Source: Nocardia brasiliensis NBRC 14402 (GTDB lineage Bacteria > Actinomycetota > Actinomycetes > Mycobacteriales > Mycobacteriaceae). From it: DNA of 64,000 nucleotides. Both the position numbers and the translations under genes were made by a program. Below, in pieces: positions 48,801 through 57,275 of this stretch (position 1 is the stretch's first letter; the number at the start of each line of letters is the position of its first letter). Where the stretch lies: assembly GCF_000308475.2 (NCBI RefSeq), contig NZ_BAFT02000113.1, positions 122,159 through 186,158 on the forward strand, written 5' to 3'. The notes below the pieces were generated by a model. That model had not been told where the DNA came from. It made no database searches and worked only from the letters and a program-made list of their open reading frames with translations.

Positions 48801-49919
48801 ATGCCGAAAATGCTGTCCAACCGGACCTTGAACCGAACCCTGCTGGCCCGGCAGCACCTGCTGGCGCGCTCGTCGCTGTCGGTGCCCGAGATGTGCGACC
48901 ACCTCGTCGGCCTGCAGGCGCAGGATTCGCCGCCGCCGTTCGTCGCGCTGTGGAGTCGCATCGCGGATTTCGATCCGGCGACGGTGTCCACCGGGCTGGA
49001 GGACCGCTCGCTGGTCCGAATCACCTTGATGCGCGGCACCATTCACCTGGTGACGCCGCCGGACGCGCTGCGGATCGCGCCGCATATCCAGCCCGAGCTC
49101 GAAAAGGTGCCGTTCCGAAAGGGTTTCAACTACGGCGCGATGGTCGGTCTGGATCCTGACGAGGTCCGCGCGCACGGTGAACGGGTGCTCGGTGACGAGC
49201 CGATGTCGGCCGCCGCCCTGCGCGCGGCGGCCGAAAAGATCTACCCCGACCGCAATCCCGGCATGGTCGTGCAGACCTGGCTCTATCAGCTGCCGGTGCT
49301 GCAGACTCCGCCGCGCGGCAAGTGGAAGGACAGCAGCAGGCCGATCTGGTCACGGGTCGAGCCATGGCTGGGCAAGCCGCTCGATCCGACTTATCCGTTG
49401 GCGGAGTTGCTGTTCCGCTATCTGCGCGCGTTCGGCCCGGCCAGCACCATGGACATGCAGACCTGGTCGAAGATGCTCGGCATGAAGCAGGCGATCGAGC
49501 AGCTCGGCGATCGGGTGCGGACCTACACCGACGAGCGCGGCCGCACGCTCTACGACGTCGCCGACGGTGTACTGGCCGATCCGGACCTGCCCGCCCCCGT
49601 ACGCCTGCTCGGCTGGTACGACAACGCCGTGCTCTCGCACCAGGACCGGACCAGGATCGTGCCCGACGGCGACGCGCCGCATCTGCGCCGCTTCGCCGCC
49701 GCGGTGGCGCCGGTGCTGGTCGACGGTTACCTCGCCGGGCTGTACAAGATTTTCACGGAGGCCGGCGCCGCCCGCCTGCGAATCAGCCCCACCCGCAAGT
49801 GGACCAAGGCAGAGCGGGCCGCCGTGGACGCGGAAAGCCATGCGCTGCTGGGCTTCATGGAGGCGGACAAGGAACCCCGGGTGGAAATCCTGGACGTGGA
49901 CGCCGATCTGCGCCCTTGA
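48801..49919 (+). CDS. Winged-helix DNA-binding protein (HTH_42, AlkZ/YcaQ-related)
   Basis: A 372-residue protein of the winged-helix family that includes the DNA glycosylases AlkZ and YcaQ. H-L-V-G-L-Q-A-Q-D-S near residue 37-46 carries Q-A-Q, comparable to the catalytic QxQ motif of AlkZ; R-G-T-I-H-L-V-T follows. Many relatives in actinomycetes are uncharacterised, so glycosylase activity is only a possibility. Start at ATG 48801, with ATG 48810 an alternative; neither has a strong ribosome site. Same direction as the MDR gene, 44 bp downstream. Confidence 0.78.
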   Translation: MPKMLSNRTLNRTLLARQHLLARSSLSVPEMCDHLVGLQAQDSPPPFVALWSRIADFDPATVSTGLEDRSLVRITLMRGTIHLVTPPDALRIAPHIQPELEKVPFRKGFNYGAMVGLDPDEVRAHGERVLGDEPMSAAALRAAAEKIYPDRNPGMVVQTWLYQLPVLQTPPRGKWKDSSRPIWSRVEPWLGKPLDPTYPLAELLFRYLRAFGPASTMDMQTWSKMLGMKQAIEQLGDRVRTYTDERGRTLYDVADGVLADPDLPAPVRLLGWYDNAVLSHQDRTRIVPDGDAPHLRRFAAAVAPVLVDGYLAGLYKIFTEAGAARLRISPTRKWTKAERAAVDAESHALLGFMEADKEPRVEILDVDADLRP

Positions 49920-49929
49920 GCATCGGCCG

Positions 49930-50475
49930 CTACCTGTCCGGTGTCACGCGATAGGCGGGCGCCTTCGTCGTCCCCGCCGGGTCGAGGGTGCGCAGCAGCG
50001 GCAGTGTGCGCATCGGCACCACCGTGGACAGCACGATGACGCTGTGCGAGCGCACCACCGACGACGTCCGGTCGATACTCAGCAGCACCGTTTGCAGGCC
50101 CGCGTGCGAATCCGCGCCGATCCGGCACCACACGTCGCCCGAGCCGGTAGTCGCGTAGGCCTCCAGCACCCCCGGTATCGCGTCGAGTTCGGCCGCGACG
50201 GCGTCCAGCGCGCCCTGCGCGATCTCCAGCGTGACGAACGCCTGCACGTCGAAACCCGCTGCGGTGACATCGATCTGCGGGTCGTAGGAGGCGATGATGC
50301 CCGCCTCCTCCATCCGTCCGATCCTGGACTGCACGGTCGCCCTGGCCACCCGCGTCCGGCGGGACAATTCGAGAATCCCCGCCTTCTGGTATTCATGCAT
50401 CGCGGTGAGGATCGCGAGATCGAGTTCGTCCAGTTTCGCCGGCGTGCGCGACATGTCGGCCTCCGTTCCGAGCAC
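49930..50475 (-). CDS. Lrp/AsnC-family regulator
   Basis: A 181-residue regulator (174 if started at the ATG at 50454, which begins M-S-R-T-P-A-K-L-D-E-L-D). The helix-turn-helix is L-S-R-R-T-R-V-A-R-A-T-V-Q-S-R-I-G-R-M, and the second half is the RAM ligand domain (V-L-E-A-Y-A-T-T-G-S-G-D). It is divergent from hppD and probably controls tyrosine catabolism, as Lrp-type regulators often do for hppD in actinomycetes. A palindrome lies between the genes. Confidence 0.88.
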   Translation of the reverse strand: MLGTEADMSRTPAKLDELDLAILTAMHEYQKAGILELSRRTRVARATVQSRIGRMEEAGIIASYDPQIDVTAAGFDVQAFVTLEIAQGALDAVAAELDAIPGVLEAYATTGSGDVWCRIGADSHAGLQTVLLSIDRTSSVVRSHSVIVLSTVVPMRTLPLLRTLDPAGTTKAPAYRVTPDR

Positions 50476-50498
50476 GGGCTGGGCTTCCAGCCGGGATG

Positions 50499-50518
50499 AG
50501 CACCAGCGTCTTGGTGCT
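50499..50518. promoter_or_regulatory. Palindrome between the Lrp regulator and hppD
   Basis: AGCACCA-N6-TGGTGCT, a perfect 7-bp inverted repeat in the 150-bp divergent space, 24 bp upstream of the regulator start. Likely Lrp/AsnC binding site. Confidence 0.5.
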
Positions 50519-50625
50519 ATTCAAATTGTCCAGCATTCATGGGTACTTCCTAGCCGAATTCGCCACAGTGTCTATCGAAATTGGCCGCTGTTGCCTATCG
50601 GGCAGGCCTGACGATTACTTGTGGC

Positions 50626-51852
50626 ATGACCATCGAGCACCTGCCGAACGCCCGGTCCAGCACGCCCGCCGATGACCTGACCAGCACGGCCCCCACCGAC
50701 AGCGAGCTGCGCAAGCTCGTCGGCCTCGTCGATCACGACAGCAGCGCCGATCCGTTCCCGGTGATCGGCTGGGACGCCCTCGTCTGGGTCGTCGGCAACG
50801 CGACACAGACCGCGCACTATCTGGAATCCGCCTTCGGCATGCGCCTGGAGGCCTACTCCGGTCCCGAGACCGGCAACCGTGATCACAAGTCCTATGTCCT
50901 GCGCAGCGGTAGCGCGCGCTTCGTGGTCAAGGGCGCGGTCGACCCGGACAGCCCACTGGTCGGTCACCACGATCGGCACGGCGACGGCGTCGTCGACATC
51001 GCGCTCGAGGTGCCCGATGTGGACCGCTGCGTCGAGTGGGCGCGTAACCACGGCGCGACCGTGCTCATCGAACCCCATGACGACACAGACGAATTCGGCA
51101 CCGTCCGCAGTGCGGCACTGGCCACCTACGGCGAGACCCGGCACACCCTGGTCGACCGTTCCGGCTACACCGGCCCCTATCTGCCCGGCTACGTGACCCG
51201 CAAGGCCGGCTACCAGCCGCGCGAGGGCGCCCCGAAGCGGCTGTTCCAGGCCGTCGACCATGTCGTCGGCAATGTCGAGCTCGGCCAGATGGACGAGTGG
51301 GTCGAGTTCTACCGCCGCGTCATGGGTTTCACGAACATGGCCGAATTCGTCGGCGACGATATCGCCACCGAGTACTCGGCGCTGATGAGCAAGGTCGTCG
51401 CCAACGGCAACCACCGGGTGAAGTTCCCGCTGAACGAGCCCGCGGTCGCCAAGAAGCGCTCGCAGATCGATGAGTACCTCGAGTTCTATCGCGGTCCCGG
51501 CGTGCAGCACATCGCGCTCGCCACCGGCGACATCCTCGCCTGCGTCGACGCGCTGCGCCGGGAGGGCGTCGAATTCCTCGACGCCCCCGACAGTTACTAC
51601 GACGACCCGGAACTGCGGGCCCGGATCGGCCGCGTCCGCGTCCCGGTCGAGGAGCTCAAGAGCCGGGGCATCCTGGTCGACCGCGACGAGGACGGCTACC
51701 TGCTGCAGATCTTCACCAAGCCGATCACCGACCGGCCCACCGTCTTCTTCGAACTGATCGAACGGCACGGCTCGCTCGGCTTCGGCAAGGGCAACTTCAA
51801 GGCGCTGTTCGAGGCGATCGAGAAGGAGCAGGAGGCGCGCGGCAATCTGTGA
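50626..51852 (+). CDS. hppD: 4-hydroxyphenylpyruvate dioxygenase
   Basis: A 408-residue enzyme that converts 4-hydroxyphenylpyruvate to homogentisate in tyrosine breakdown. It is a double VOC barrel with the iron ligands H212 (A-V-D-H-V-V-G-N-V), H295 (G-V-Q-H-I-A-L) and E376 (F-F-E-L-I-E-R), and the closing G-F-G-K-G-N-F-K-A-L-F-E motif over the active site. I start at the ATG at 50626, which gives the usual length; an upstream in-frame ATG at 50581 adds 15 residues. No other catabolic gene is adjacent, so the pathway is not clustered here. Confidence 0.95.
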   Translation: MTIEHLPNARSSTPADDLTSTAPTDSELRKLVGLVDHDSSADPFPVIGWDALVWVVGNATQTAHYLESAFGMRLEAYSGPETGNRDHKSYVLRSGSARFVVKGAVDPDSPLVGHHDRHGDGVVDIALEVPDVDRCVEWARNHGATVLIEPHDDTDEFGTVRSAALATYGETRHTLVDRSGYTGPYLPGYVTRKAGYQPREGAPKRLFQAVDHVVGNVELGQMDEWVEFYRRVMGFTNMAEFVGDDIATEYSALMSKVVANGNHRVKFPLNEPAVAKKRSQIDEYLEFYRGPGVQHIALATGDILACVDALRREGVEFLDAPDSYYDDPELRARIGRVRVPVEELKSRGILVDRDEDGYLLQIFTKPITDRPTVFFELIERHGSLGFGKGNFKALFEAIEKEQEARGNL

Positions 51853-51919
51853 TCGGTTGTGGCCCTGAGTATCCGGCAGTACGCTCCGTGGATTCGCCGG
51901 ATGTTGGGGGAGGGCCGCA

Positions 51920-52129
51920 GTGCTCGAACGATCTGCCGCAGCGGTCGTGCTGGCCGTCCTGCTCGCCCTCGGGGCGGGCGGGACGGCCGATGCCGAACCG
52001 GCGCCGACGTACTACCCGACCCTCGACGACTGCCTGTCCGCCATGTCGCGCTACAAGTCGGGTCCGGCCCAGTGCGTCTATATCGACTCGCGGCACGCCT
52101 ACGAGTTGCGCGTCCCCGACGGCGGATAG
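51920..52129 (+). CDS. Small secreted protein with a two-cysteine core
   Basis: A 69-residue protein: signal peptide (hydrophobic to about residue 24, ending A-D-A-E) and a mature part with Y-P-T-L-D-D-C-L-S-A-M and, 15-20 residues later, Q-C-V-Y-I-D. The two cysteines could pair after export. GTG start with GGGGGAGGG upstream. It resembles, in layout, the protein encoded convergently at 52.2 kb. No known function. Confidence 0.65.
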   Translation: MLERSAAAVVLAVLLALGAGGTADAEPAPTYYPTLDDCLSAMSRYKSGPAQCVYIDSRHAYELRVPDGG

Positions 52130-52243
52130 CGAATCCGCGGGTCCCTGAATCGCCGTATCAATGCGGCATCGGCGACCCGCGAACTAGCTGTGTTGTGAGT
52201 CGCTTCAAATCGAGTTTCGCGAGCGTCGGCGGAATAACAAGCG

Positions 52244-52495
52244 CTATGAGCGCAGCGGGCCCCGCCACAATCCATGGGGTTGATCTGGACGGTAATTACC
52301 GTCGTCCACACCTGCCGGAAGGCAGTACCATTCGCCATACTGGCCTGGGAACATTGCCGTACCTGCGTCGATGCATGCTTGCCGACTCGGATACAGGCCG
52401 ACTTGTGCGTTCGTCGCGGACGCTGTAGCCGTGTTACTGGCCAAGGTCAATCCGAAGAGAGTGGCGATGGCCGCTGCGCGGACGAGTTTCTTCAT
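52244..52495 (-). CDS. Small secreted protein with a two-cysteine core
   Basis: An 83-residue protein: basic M-K-K-L-V-R start, hydrophobic signal ending S-A-T-N, then Y-P-S-R-Q-A-C-I-D-A-G and W-Y-C-L-P-A. The spacing of Y-P, the two cysteines and the alanine after the first one parallels the 51.9-kb protein. The C-terminal Q-P-H-G-L-W-R-G-P-L-R-S has no match I know. Convergent with its likely relative, 114 bp apart. Confidence 0.68.
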   Translation of the reverse strand: MKKLVRAAAIATLFGLTLASNTATASATNAQVGLYPSRQACIDAGTAMFPGQYGEWYCLPAGVDDGNYRPDQPHGLWRGPLRS

Positions 52496-52697
52496 GAACT
52501 ATTCCCCCTGCCCTATCGAGTCTTCTTGCTTCTGAACAAGTTTCGTTTGATTCACTCGATGCCCCCCGGCGCCGGCGGCGAACCGATGCGAGTTTATGGC
52601 TATGTCGCGTCACTGGCAATGCCGATTCCTCGACTTGGCAGTCCGCCGGTGAGTTGGGCCGAGCCGCCTGGCGGGCAGCGCCGGTAGAGTCTCAGGC

Positions 52698-53225
52698 ATG
52701 CGTATCACCGCGGCGATCATCACGGGCACGGCCATGGTGCTGATGTTGTCCGCGTGTGGCTCCGGCGGTGACTCGTCCGACGCCGGTACGCCTCTACGAC
52801 CGCCGCCGAAGGTGGCCACGCTCGGTCCGTTCGTCGGTGAGTGCGGGCACGTCACCGATGACGAGGTGCGCGACACCGCACGCCTCGGTCAGATTTCCCA
52901 GGTGCTGAAGAATTCGGTCGGCTGCAACTGGCAGTCGGCGGGCTATGGTTCGCCCAGCGTTACTTTTGCTTCCTATCGGGGCAGTCCGATCGCGAGGGAG
53001 AAGGCATGGGTCTCCACTCAGGGCCGCAATCCGCAGGCGATCGATGTCGGCGGGCGTAATGGGTGGCAGGCACTCGAGCCGGATGGCAAGGTCTGTGATC
53101 TCGCAGTGCAGCTCGATGACGACTTCTTCGAGTGGTCCATGTCGTTCGGTGCGTTCCCCCCGGATGGCAATCCGTGCGATCGGATGCACAAGCTCGCCGA
53201 ACTGACCGTGCAGCGGCTGAAGTGA
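52698..53225 (+). CDS. DUF3558 family lipoprotein
   Basis: A 175-residue lipoprotein. The signal ends in the lipobox L-S-A-C (cysteine 20). The mature part has C-G-H-V-T-D-D-E-V, G-C-N-W-Q-S and later cysteines at V-C-D-L and P-C-D-R-M, the usual four-cysteine DUF3558 pattern. The role of the family is unknown; it is widespread in Nocardia and mycobacteria. TAGAGT lies 7 nt before the ATG and there is no ribosome site, so the message may be leaderless. The next gene is a second copy of the family. Confidence 0.82.
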   Translation: MRITAAIITGTAMVLMLSACGSGGDSSDAGTPLRPPPKVATLGPFVGECGHVTDDEVRDTARLGQISQVLKNSVGCNWQSAGYGSPSVTFASYRGSPIAREKAWVSTQGRNPQAIDVGGRNGWQALEPDGKVCDLAVQLDDDFFEWSMSFGAFPPDGNPCDRMHKLAELTVQRLK

Positions 53226-53239
53226 CGGGAGGGACGGCA

Positions 53240-53803
53240 ATGCAGCGTCGTGACGTGACGCGGGGAATACTCACCGCGGCCACCGTGTTGACCATCGCGG
53301 CCACCGCCACCGGCTGCGGGCAGACGATCAGTGGGAAGGCCTTCCCTGCCGGTTCCGGTACCGGCGACCCCGTGAACACCAAGTTCGACAAGCTGCTTCG
53401 CGAATGCGAGGTGGTGCGGCTGGATCAGATCGCCGACGCCGTCGGCGCCAAGGAAGCGTTCCCGCAGCCCTCCTTCTACGGGGCGGTCTGCATGTGGGAC
53501 GTGCAGGGCGCGCCGGGCGGCAACGCCATGGTCACGCTGAACTGGTACGAGATCGGTTCGCTGAACAACGAGAAGACGACCAACGACAAACTCGGCTACA
53601 CCACCACCAACGCCACCATCGACGGCCGGCGCGCGCTGGAGATCCGGCGGCCCAACGATCCGGACTCCTGCGGCGTCAGCGCGGGCGCGGCGGATCAGGG
53701 CGTGATCGGCTTCTGGATCAACTACCGCCCGGGATCCGCGCACCCGGATCCGTGCGCGGGCGCGAAGAAACTCGTAGAGTTGACCCTGAACTTGGCCAGG
53801 TGA
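53240..53803 (+). CDS. DUF3558 family lipoprotein
   Basis: A 187-residue lipoprotein with a lipobox A-T-G-C (cysteine about 25) and the DUF3558 cysteines: L-R-E-C-E-V-V, A-V-C-M-W-D, D-S-C-G-V and D-P-C-A-G-A. It lies 14 bp after the preceding DUF3558 gene, with a GGGAGGGA site, so the two form an operon. They share the fold but little sequence, suggesting an old duplication. Confidence 0.82.
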   Translation: MQRRDVTRGILTAATVLTIAATATGCGQTISGKAFPAGSGTGDPVNTKFDKLLRECEVVRLDQIADAVGAKEAFPQPSFYGAVCMWDVQGAPGGNAMVTLNWYEIGSLNNEKTTNDKLGYTTTNATIDGRRALEIRRPNDPDSCGVSAGAADQGVIGFWINYRPGSAHPDPCAGAKKLVELTLNLAR

Positions 53804-53825
53804 CGGGGTCTCCAGACACCCCGCT

Positions 53826-53855
53826 TTGACCCTGTGTCGCGGCCACGAGTATCGT
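53826..53855 (+). promoter_or_regulatory. Probable sigma-A promoter of the str operon
   Basis: TTGACC (53826-53831), an 18-nt spacer and TATCGT (53850-53855), about 220 nt before rpsL. The space from here to rpsL holds no gene and forms the leader. Confidence 0.6.
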
Positions 53856-54072
53856 GGATCGCTGTGCCCGGAAGCATGCGGGCAAGTTCGTGCGTGACCG
53901 TAGGCCAGCGAAAGCGGCTGACACCTCCAGCGTGCCCGTAATTCGGGCCCTGCGCCGCGCGCGACACGCCCGACCTCGGGACGCGAGAAACGTGGTTGGA
54001 CGTGCGGGTGAAAGCTCGATTAACAGACATGAAGTTCCAGACACCGCGTTAACTAATAAGGAAAGCCGGTCT

Positions 54073-54447
54073 ATGCCAACGATCAACCAGCTGGTCCGCA
54101 AGGGTCGCCGCGACAAGGTCGCGAAGACGAAGACCGCGGCCCTCAAGGGGAGCCCGCAGCGTCGTGGCGTGTGCACCCGCGTGTACACCACGACCCCGAA
54201 GAAGCCGAACTCCGCGCTGCGTAAGGTCGCGCGTGTTCGCCTGACCAGCGCGGTCGAGGTCACGGCCTACATCCCCGGCGAGGGTCACAACCTGCAGGAG
54301 CACTCGATGGTGCTCGTGCGCGGCGGTCGTGTGAAGGACCTCCCCGGTGTGCGCTACAAGATCATCCGCGGCTCCCTCGACACCCAGGGTGTGAAGAACC
54401 GCAAGCAGGCCCGCAGCCGTTACGGCGCCAAGAAGGAGAAGAGCTGA
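54073..54447 (+). CDS. rpsL: 30S ribosomal protein S12
   Basis: A 124-residue S12, first gene of the str operon. Residues that change in streptomycin resistance are wild type: K43 in T-P-K-K-P-N-S-A and K88 in G-G-R-V-K-D-L-P-G-V. S12 shapes the decoding centre with 16S rRNA. The ATG at 54073 begins M-P-T-I-N-Q-L; longer upstream starts would place unrelated sequence first. The stop is one base before rpsG. Confidence 0.98.
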   Translation: MPTINQLVRKGRRDKVAKTKTAALKGSPQRRGVCTRVYTTTPKKPNSALRKVARVRLTSAVEVTAYIPGEGHNLQEHSMVLVRGGRVKDLPGVRYKIIRGSLDTQGVKNRKQARSRYGAKKEKS

Positions 54448-54448
54448 T

Positions 54449-54919
54449 ATGCCACGCAAGGGCCCCGCACCCAAGCGTCCGCTGATCAACGACCCGGTTT
54501 ACGGTTCGCCGCTGGTCACTCAGCTGGTCAACAAGATCCTGCTGGACGGCAAGAAGTCCACCGCCGAGCGCATCGTCTACGGCGCGCTGGAGCAGGCACG
54601 CGACAAGACCGGCACCGATCCGGTCGTCACCCTCAAGCGCGCGCTCGACAACGTCAAGCCGTCGCTCGAGGTGAAGCCGCGCCGCGTCGGTGGCGCCACC
54701 TACCAGGTGCCGGTCGAGGTTCGTCCCGGCCGCGCCAACACCCTTGCGCTGCGCTGGCTCGTGAACTTCTCGCGGGCGCGTCGCGAGAAGACCATGGTCG
54801 AGCGTCTCGCCAACGAGCTGCTCGATGCCAGCAATGGTCTCGGTGCCTCCGTGAAGCGTCGCGAAGACACCCACAAGATGGCCGAGTCGAACCGGGCCTT
54901 CGCGCACTACCGCTGGTGA
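54449..54919 (+). CDS. rpsG: 30S ribosomal protein S7
   Basis: A 156-residue S7 starting M-P-R-K-G-P-A-P-K-R with the typical rRNA-binding region (P-R-R-V-G-G-A-T-Y-Q-V-P-V-E-V) and the C-terminal K-M-A-E-S-N-R-A-F-A-H-Y-R-W. S7 nucleates assembly of the 30S head. AGGAGAAG in the end of rpsL supplies the ribosome site. Standard position before fusA. Confidence 0.98.
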   Translation: MPRKGPAPKRPLINDPVYGSPLVTQLVNKILLDGKKSTAERIVYGALEQARDKTGTDPVVTLKRALDNVKPSLEVKPRRVGGATYQVPVEVRPGRANTLALRWLVNFSRARREKTMVERLANELLDASNGLGASVKRREDTHKMAESNRAFAHYRW

Positions 54920-54925
54920 CGTCTG

Positions 54926-55018
54926 CCCGGCCCGTTGTTATTGGGTCGGGAGGCACAGCCGGCCGCGGCACTCACCTGCCGCTGCCGGCGTTGACATAGT
55001 GACGACCACAGGGTCGTC
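54926..55018 (+). other. Hairpins between rpsG and fusA, with a possible fusA promoter
   Basis: CCCGGCCC and GGGTCGGG (54926-54950) form a stem with one wobble pair shortly after rpsG. Then TTGACA (54991-54996) is followed by a tight hairpin GACGACC-ACAG-GGTCGTC (55001-55018). The first could attenuate or process the message; the TTGACA may give fusA an extra promoter, but no good -10 is evident. Confidence 0.45.
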
Positions 55019-55057
55019 CCCGAAAATCCCAACTAGCTACGAGCGGGGAAGATTTCC

Positions 55058-57160
55058 GTGGCACAGGACGTGCTCACCGACCTGAACAAGGTCCGCAACA
55101 TCGGCATCATGGCCCACATTGATGCGGGCAAGACGACCACAACTGAACGCATCCTCTTCTACACCGGTATCACCTACAAGATCGGTGAGGTCCACGACGG
55201 CGCGGCCACGATGGACTGGATGGAGCAGGAGCAGGAGCGTGGTATCACCATCACCTCCGCGGCTACCACGTGCTTCTGGAACGACAACCAGATCAACATC
55301 ATCGACACCCCCGGGCACGTCGACTTCACCGTCGAGGTGGAGCGGTCGCTGCGCGTGCTCGACGGCGCCGTTGCGGTGTTCGACGGCAAGGAAGGCGTCG
55401 AGCCGCAGTCCGAGCAGGTGTGGCGTCAGGCCGACAAGTACGACGTGCCGCGAATCTGCTTCGTCAACAAGATGGACAAGCTCGGCGCGGACTTCTACTT
55501 CACCGTGCAGACCATCAAGGACCGCCTCGGTGCCAAGCCGCTGGTCATCCAGCTGCCGATCGGCGCGGAGGACACCTTCGAGGGCATCGTCGACCTGGTC
55601 GAGATGAACGCCAAGGTCTGGAAGGGCGAGACCAAGCTCGGCGAGAAGTACGAGGTCGAGGAGATCCCGGCCGATCTCAAGGAGAAGGCCGAGCAGTACC
55701 GTCAGGAACTGCTGGAGACCGTCGCCGAGTCCGACGAGGCGCTGCTCGAGAAGTTCTTCGGCGGCGAGGAGCTCACGATCGAGGAGATCAAGGGCGCCAT
55801 CCGCAAGATGACGGTCAACTCCGAGCTGTACCCGATCCTGTGCGGCTCCGCGTTCAAGAACAAGGGCGTGCAGCCCATGCTCGACGCGGTGATCGACTAC
55901 CTGCCGACCCCGCTGGACGACGGCGGCACCGACGGTCACGTGCCGAACAAGGAAGACGAGGTCATCCACCGCGACGCGAACACCTCGGAGCCGTTCGCGG
56001 CGCTGGCGTTCAAGATCGCCGTGCACCCCTTCTTCGGCAAGCTGACCTACGTCCGCGTGTACTCCGGCAAGGTCGACTCCGGCGCCCAGGTCATCAACTC
56101 GACCAAGGGCAAGAAGGAGCGCCTGGGCAAGCTGTTCCAGATGCACTCCAACAAGGAGAACCCGGTCGGCGAGGCCATGGCCGGCCACATCTACGCGGTC
56201 ATCGGCCTGAAGGACACCACCACCGGTGACACCCTCTGCGATCCGCAGAACCAGATCGTGCTCGAGTCCATGACCTTCCCGGACCCGGTCATCGAGGTCT
56301 CCATCGAGCCGAAGACCAAGTCCGACCAGGAGAAGCTGGGCACCGCGATCCAGCGACTCTCGGAAGAGGACCCGACCTTCTCGGTCAAGCTCGACCAGGA
56401 GACCGGCCAGACCGTCATCGGCGGTATGGGCGAGCTCCACCTCGACATCCTCGTCGACCGCATGCGTCGCGAGTTCAAGGTCGAGGCGAACGTCGGCAAG
56501 CCGCAGGTGGCCTACCGCGAGACGATCACCAAGAAGGTCGAGAAGCTCGAGTTCACCCACAAGAAGCAGACGGGTGGCTCCGGCCAGTTCGCGAAGGTCA
56601 TCATCGCCCTCGAGCCGTTCGTCGGCGAGGACGGCGCGACCTACGAGTTCGAGAACAAGGTTTCGGGTGGTCGCGTTCCGCGCGAGTACATCCCTTCGGT
56701 GGACGCCGGTGCGCAGGACGCCATGCAGTACGGTGTGCTCGCGGGCTACCCGCTGGTGAACCTGAAGGTCATCCTGCTCGACGGCGCTTACCACGACGTC
56801 GACTCTTCGGAAATGGCGTTCAAGATCGCCGGCTCGCAGGCCCTGAAGGAAGCGGCTCGTAAAGCCGGTCCGGTGATTCTCGAACCGCTGATGGCGGTCG
56901 AGGTCATCACGCCCGAGGACTACATGGGCGAAGTGATCGGCGACCTGAACTCCCGCCGTGGCCAGATCCAGGCCATGGAGGAACGCAGTGGTGCCCGTGT
57001 CGTCAAGGCGCTGGTTCCGCTCTCGGAGATGTTCGGTTACATCGGTGACCTGCGGTCGAAGACCCAGGGCCGGGCGAACTACTCCATGGTGTTCAACTCG
57101 TACGCGGAGGTTCCGGCCAACGTGTCGAAGGAGATCATCGCCAAGGCGACCGGCGAGTAG
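55058..57160 (+). CDS. fusA: Elongation factor G
   Basis: A 700-residue EF-G. G1 is A-H-I-D-A-G-K-T-T, G3 D-T-P-G-H-V-D-F and G4 N-K-M-D-K; domains II-V follow, including R-E-F-K-V-E-A-N-V-G and the domain IV loop region P-S-V-D-A-G. It drives translocation on the ribosome. The GTG at 55058 gives the family length and first motif position. Third gene of the str operon, 138 bp after rpsG. Confidence 0.98.
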   Translation: MAQDVLTDLNKVRNIGIMAHIDAGKTTTTERILFYTGITYKIGEVHDGAATMDWMEQEQERGITITSAATTCFWNDNQINIIDTPGHVDFTVEVERSLRVLDGAVAVFDGKEGVEPQSEQVWRQADKYDVPRICFVNKMDKLGADFYFTVQTIKDRLGAKPLVIQLPIGAEDTFEGIVDLVEMNAKVWKGETKLGEKYEVEEIPADLKEKAEQYRQELLETVAESDEALLEKFFGGEELTIEEIKGAIRKMTVNSELYPILCGSAFKNKGVQPMLDAVIDYLPTPLDDGGTDGHVPNKEDEVIHRDANTSEPFAALAFKIAVHPFFGKLTYVRVYSGKVDSGAQVINSTKGKKERLGKLFQMHSNKENPVGEAMAGHIYAVIGLKDTTTGDTLCDPQNQIVLESMTFPDPVIEVSIEPKTKSDQEKLGTAIQRLSEEDPTFSVKLDQETGQTVIGGMGELHLDILVDRMRREFKVEANVGKPQVAYRETITKKVEKLEFTHKKQTGGSGQFAKVIIALEPFVGEDGATYEFENKVSGGRVPREYIPSVDAGAQDAMQYGVLAGYPLVNLKVILLDGAYHDVDSSEMAFKIAGSQALKEAARKAGPVILEPLMAVEVITPEDYMGEVIGDLNSRRGQIQAMEERSGARVVKALVPLSEMFGYIGDLRSKTQGRANYSMVFNSYAEVPANVSKEIIAKATGE

Positions 57161-57168
57161 TACCCAGT

Positions 57169-57195
57169 CGGGGGCAGGTGCAAGACTTGCCCCCG
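57169..57195 (+). other. Hairpin between fusA and tuf
   Basis: CGGGGGCA and TGCCCCCG pair over an 11-nt loop just after the fusA stop. No T run follows, so partial termination or processing is more likely than a full stop. Confidence 0.5.
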
Positions 57196-57275
57196 ATGCC
57201 GGGAGTCAGCACGACCCCAAGTAATAACCGCACTGCTGCAACTGCACGCACCAACAAGTCCAGGAGGACACCACA

